NCBI GenBank assembly: GCA_019348265.1
Contig: JAHWJV010000032.1
Location: forward strand, 1-14,965
Direction of reading: 5' to 3'
Length of the DNA stretch: 14,965 nucleotides
Source of the DNA: Gemmatimonadota bacterium
GTDB taxonomy: Bacteria > Gemmatimonadota > Gemmatimonadetes > Longimicrobiales > Longimicrobiaceae
Shown here: positions 13,159 to 14,965 of the stretch, in pieces
Numbering within the stretch: position 1 is the first letter of the stretch
Layout of the letters: each line of letters opens with the position of its first letter
Program-made: the position numbers and the translations under genes
Notes under the pieces: model-generated
Told to the model about the DNA's origin: nothing
The model's database searches: none
Seen by the model: the letters and a program-made list of their open reading frames with translations, nothing else

Positions 13159-14307
13159 ATGCACGCGATGGTTTACCGTGGCCCATACCGCATCCGGGTC
13201 GAGGAGAAGGACGTACCCCCGATCGAGCACCCGAACGACGCGATCGTCCGGGTTACCAAGGCCGCGATCTGCGGGTCGGATCTTCACCTCTACCATGGAA
13301 TGGTGCCGGACACGCGGGTGGGGATGACCTTCGGCCACGAGTTCATCGGCGTGGTCGAGCAGGTGGGGTCGTCCGTGCAGGGCCTTCAGCGTGGCGATCG
13401 GGTCATGGTGCCCTTCAACGTCTTCTGCGGCTCATGCTTCTTCTGCGCCCGGAAATTGTACGGGAACTGCCACAACGTGAACCCGAACGCCACCGCGGCG
13501 GGCGGGATCTATGGCTACTCCCATACGTCTGGCGGTTACGACGGTGGCCAGGCGGAATTCGTCCGGGTGCCCTTCGCCGACGTCGGGCCGACCAAGATCC
13601 CCGAGTGGATGGACGAGGAAGATGCGCTGATGCTTACGGACGCGTGCCCGACCGGGTACTTTGGCGCGGAGCTCGGAGACATCAAGGAAGGTGACGTGGT
13701 GGTCGTCTTCGGGGCTGGCCCAGTCGGGCTCTTCGCGGCCAAGTCGGCCTGGCTGATGGGCGCCGGGCGAGTGATCGTCGTGGACCACCTGGAGTATCGC
13801 CTGGAGAAGGCGAGGATCTTCGCCCACGCTGAGACGATCAACTTCGCCGAAGTCGACGACATCGTCGTGCACCTGAAGAAGCTCACCGACCATCTGGGCG
13901 CTGACGTGGCGATCGACGCAGTCGGGGCCGAGGCCGACGGAGCCTTCTTCCAGCACGTGACGGCCGCAAAAATGAAACTGCAGGGAGGGTCACCGGTCGC
14001 GCTGAACTGGGCGATCGACTCGGTCCGCAAAGCCGGCGTCGTCTCGGTCGTCGGCGTGTACGGGCCGCTGTTCAGCGCGGTGAAGTTCGGCGACGTACTG
14101 AACAAGGGGCTGACGATCCGGGCGAACCAGTGCCCGGTGAAGCGCCACTGGCCACGGCTCTTCGAGCACGTGAAGAACGGGGTTCTCAAGCCGAGCGACA
14201 TCATCACGCACCGTATTCCGCTCGAGCACATCGCGGAGGGCTACCATATCTTCTCCGCCAAGCTGGATAATTGCATCAAGCCGATCATCGTCCCGGGATC
14301 CAACTAG
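13159..14307 (+). CDS. Zinc-dependent alcohol dehydrogenase, glutathione-independent formaldehyde-dehydrogenase-like
   Basis: A 382-residue medium-chain dehydrogenase that would oxidise an alcohol or aldehyde adduct with NAD(P). GAGGAGG lies 6 bases before the ATG. The GroES-like half has the catalytic zinc ligands Cys38 (ICGSD) and His60-Glu61 (FGHEFIG), and the structural-zinc lobe CGSCFFCARKLYGNC with Cys90, Cys93, Cys96 and Cys104. A third catalytic-site residue is expected in TDACPTG (Asp161, Cys163). The Rossmann fold has VVVFGAGPVG (181-190), and VVDH (207-210) ends beta-2 with Asp209, which favours NAD over NADP. The insert KMKLQGGSPVALNWAIDSVR (271-290) and the overall length resemble FdhA-type formaldehyde dehydrogenases and the 'glutathione-dependent formaldehyde dehydrogenase' annotation group, but the true substrate cannot be read from sequence. 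It is followed 16 bases later by the 204-residue gene, so the two form an operon. Confidence 0.92.
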   Translation: MHAMVYRGPYRIRVEEKDVPPIEHPNDAIVRVTKAAICGSDLHLYHGMVPDTRVGMTFGHEFIGVVEQVGSSVQGLQRGDRVMVPFNVFCGSCFFCARKLYGNCHNVNPNATAAGGIYGYSHTSGGYDGGQAEFVRVPFADVGPTKIPEWMDEEDALMLTDACPTGYFGAELGDIKEGDVVVVFGAGPVGLFAAKSAWLMGAGRVIVVDHLEYRLEKARIFAHAETINFAEVDDIVVHLKKLTDHLGADVAIDAVGAEADGAFFQHVTAAKMKLQGGSPVALNWAIDSVRKAGVVSVVGVYGPLFSAVKFGDVLNKGLTIRANQCPVKRHWPRLFEHVKNGVLKPSDIITHRIPLEHIAEGYHIFSAKLDNCIKPIIVPGSN

Positions 14308-14323
14308 CAGCGGGAGAGACATC

Positions 14324-14938
14324 GTGCCGTATACAGCAGACAAGGCGTCGCAGGTTCCCTCGAGCGACGAGCTCCGCGCGCGGATCCCTGGATGGGGCGT
14401 CGACCTCGACCTGAAGAACCGGCCCGTGGTTCCGAAGGAGGATTTCGCCCCCGGTGAGACCGGCGCGCACTGGGACTTCCCGGAGCGGCAGGAGGAGAAG
14501 TGGCCGCGCGAGCGGTCCATAGAGCACAAGTTTCTGACGCCGGTGTTCGGAACCGCCTGTCCGCCTCGTGGACTTTCGGGCATGATGCGTCGCCGGGCCT
14601 ACGAGATGTACAGCGAGGGACAGGCGGCTCACTGGCTCCTACTGATGGCGGCGGACCGGGTGGACGTGATCGAGAGCAACCTGGGTTCGGCGCTGCGGGG
14701 GAGACCGGACGACCCGATCACCGAGACGGGTGTGATGGCCGAGTTCACGCACCACGGGGTGAGCTCGCGGCTGGGCCAGCACCGGGCGGACGTGAAGCAC
14801 CAGGTTCTGGACCCGGTGATCGTCGCGGCCCCTTACCTGCTGATGGGAGGCGCCGCCTTCGTGCTCGCGCGGGCGTTCGCGAACCGTCGAGGGTCCGACG
14901 GACCCGAGCAGCGGCCGCTGCCCCCGGGCCGGGGTTGA
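14324..14938 (+). CDS. Conserved protein with C-terminal membrane segment, coupled to the dehydrogenase
   Basis: This 204-residue protein starts at GTG 14324, with GGGAG 8 bases upstream. The first two thirds are hydrophilic and motif-rich: SSDELRARIPGWGVDLDLKN (13-32), a GAHWDFPERQ block (47-56), RSIEHKFLTPVFGTACPP (64-81) and QAAHWLLLMAADRVDVIES (100-118). Residues about 161-185 (VLDPVIVAAPYLLMGGAAFVLARAF) are a single hydrophobic segment, followed by a basic Pro-rich tail, so it is likely a tail-anchored membrane protein with the N-terminus in the cytosol. I recall similar unnamed proteins beside formaldehyde-dehydrogenase-like alcohol dehydrogenases in proteobacteria; this is from memory. 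A role as a membrane tether or partner of the preceding enzyme is inferred from the tight spacing only. Confidence 0.8.
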   Translation: MPYTADKASQVPSSDELRARIPGWGVDLDLKNRPVVPKEDFAPGETGAHWDFPERQEEKWPRERSIEHKFLTPVFGTACPPRGLSGMMRRRAYEMYSEGQAAHWLLLMAADRVDVIESNLGSALRGRPDDPITETGVMAEFTHHGVSSRLGQHRADVKHQVLDPVIVAAPYLLMGGAAFVLARAFANRRGSDGPEQRPLPPGRG

Positions 14939-14965
14939 GGCTGAGGGCGCGGCCTGCCGATCCCG

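Noticed and set aside
12000..13694. 564-codon open frame on the plus strand
   Set aside because: It runs through lspA, its terminator and the start of the dehydrogenase in a different frame; Pro/Arg-rich shadow.
1..14965. CRISPR arrays, tRNA/rRNA genes, IS elements, integrase or phage genes
   Set aside because: No regularly spaced repeats, cloverleaf sequences, transposase motifs or terminal repeats were seen on reading both strands.

Overview
This is a GC-rich (roughly two thirds G+C), densely packed bacterial chromosomal window with genes on both strands. Codon use with strong G/C at third positions, an intact bacterial NHEJ locus and several unnamed proteins of kinds I associate with Gemmatimonadota (Longimicrobium/Gemmatimonas-like soil bacteria) make that phylum my best guess. 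This rests on gene content and protein style, not on an rRNA or marker gene. I see no IS element, phage gene, tRNA, rRNA or CRISPR array.

Layout: (a) 1-1604: the N-terminus of a DUF2254-type membrane protein on the minus strand, diverging from moaC (molybdopterin cofactor) and a membrane-anchored lytic transglycosylase, closed by a long bidirectional terminator. (b) 1625-5197, all minus strand. In order of transcription: a HigA-like HTH regulator without a toxin partner, a ParA/Soj ATPase with its own promoter and terminator and no ParB beside it, a bacterial eRF1-like (baeRF) protein with a GGxSQ loop and a C-terminal zinc-ribbon-like knuckle, and an unnamed 207-residue protein. (c) 5439-10417, plus strand: a DNA-repair block made of Ku, a small PE-domain-like protein that lacks the catalytic residues, a three-domain LigD (phosphoesterase-ligase-polymerase) and a degenerate-receiver protein. 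(d) 10493-12079, minus strand: three small unnamed proteins, two of them behind near-consensus sigma70 promoters, with a roughly 560-base noncoding island among them. (e) 12235-14938, plus strand: a signal peptidase II (LspA) homologue with its terminator, then a zinc alcohol/formaldehyde-type dehydrogenase coupled to a 204-residue protein with a C-terminal membrane segment.

How they work together: Ku binds broken DNA ends and LigD trims, fills and seals them. The small PE-like protein between them overlaps ligD by ATGA and is probably co-translated with it, so it may be a non-catalytic partner of the NHEJ machine. The HigA-like regulator is divergent from Ku, and the shared intergenic region holds two operator-like TGCAA-N5-TTGCA elements exactly 20 bp apart, which suggests that it may control itself and/or the repair genes. 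The best candidate for something undescribed is this regulator/Ku/PE-like/LigD/pseudo-receiver unit. The baeRF protein, a possible ribosome-rescue or quality-control factor, is the second.
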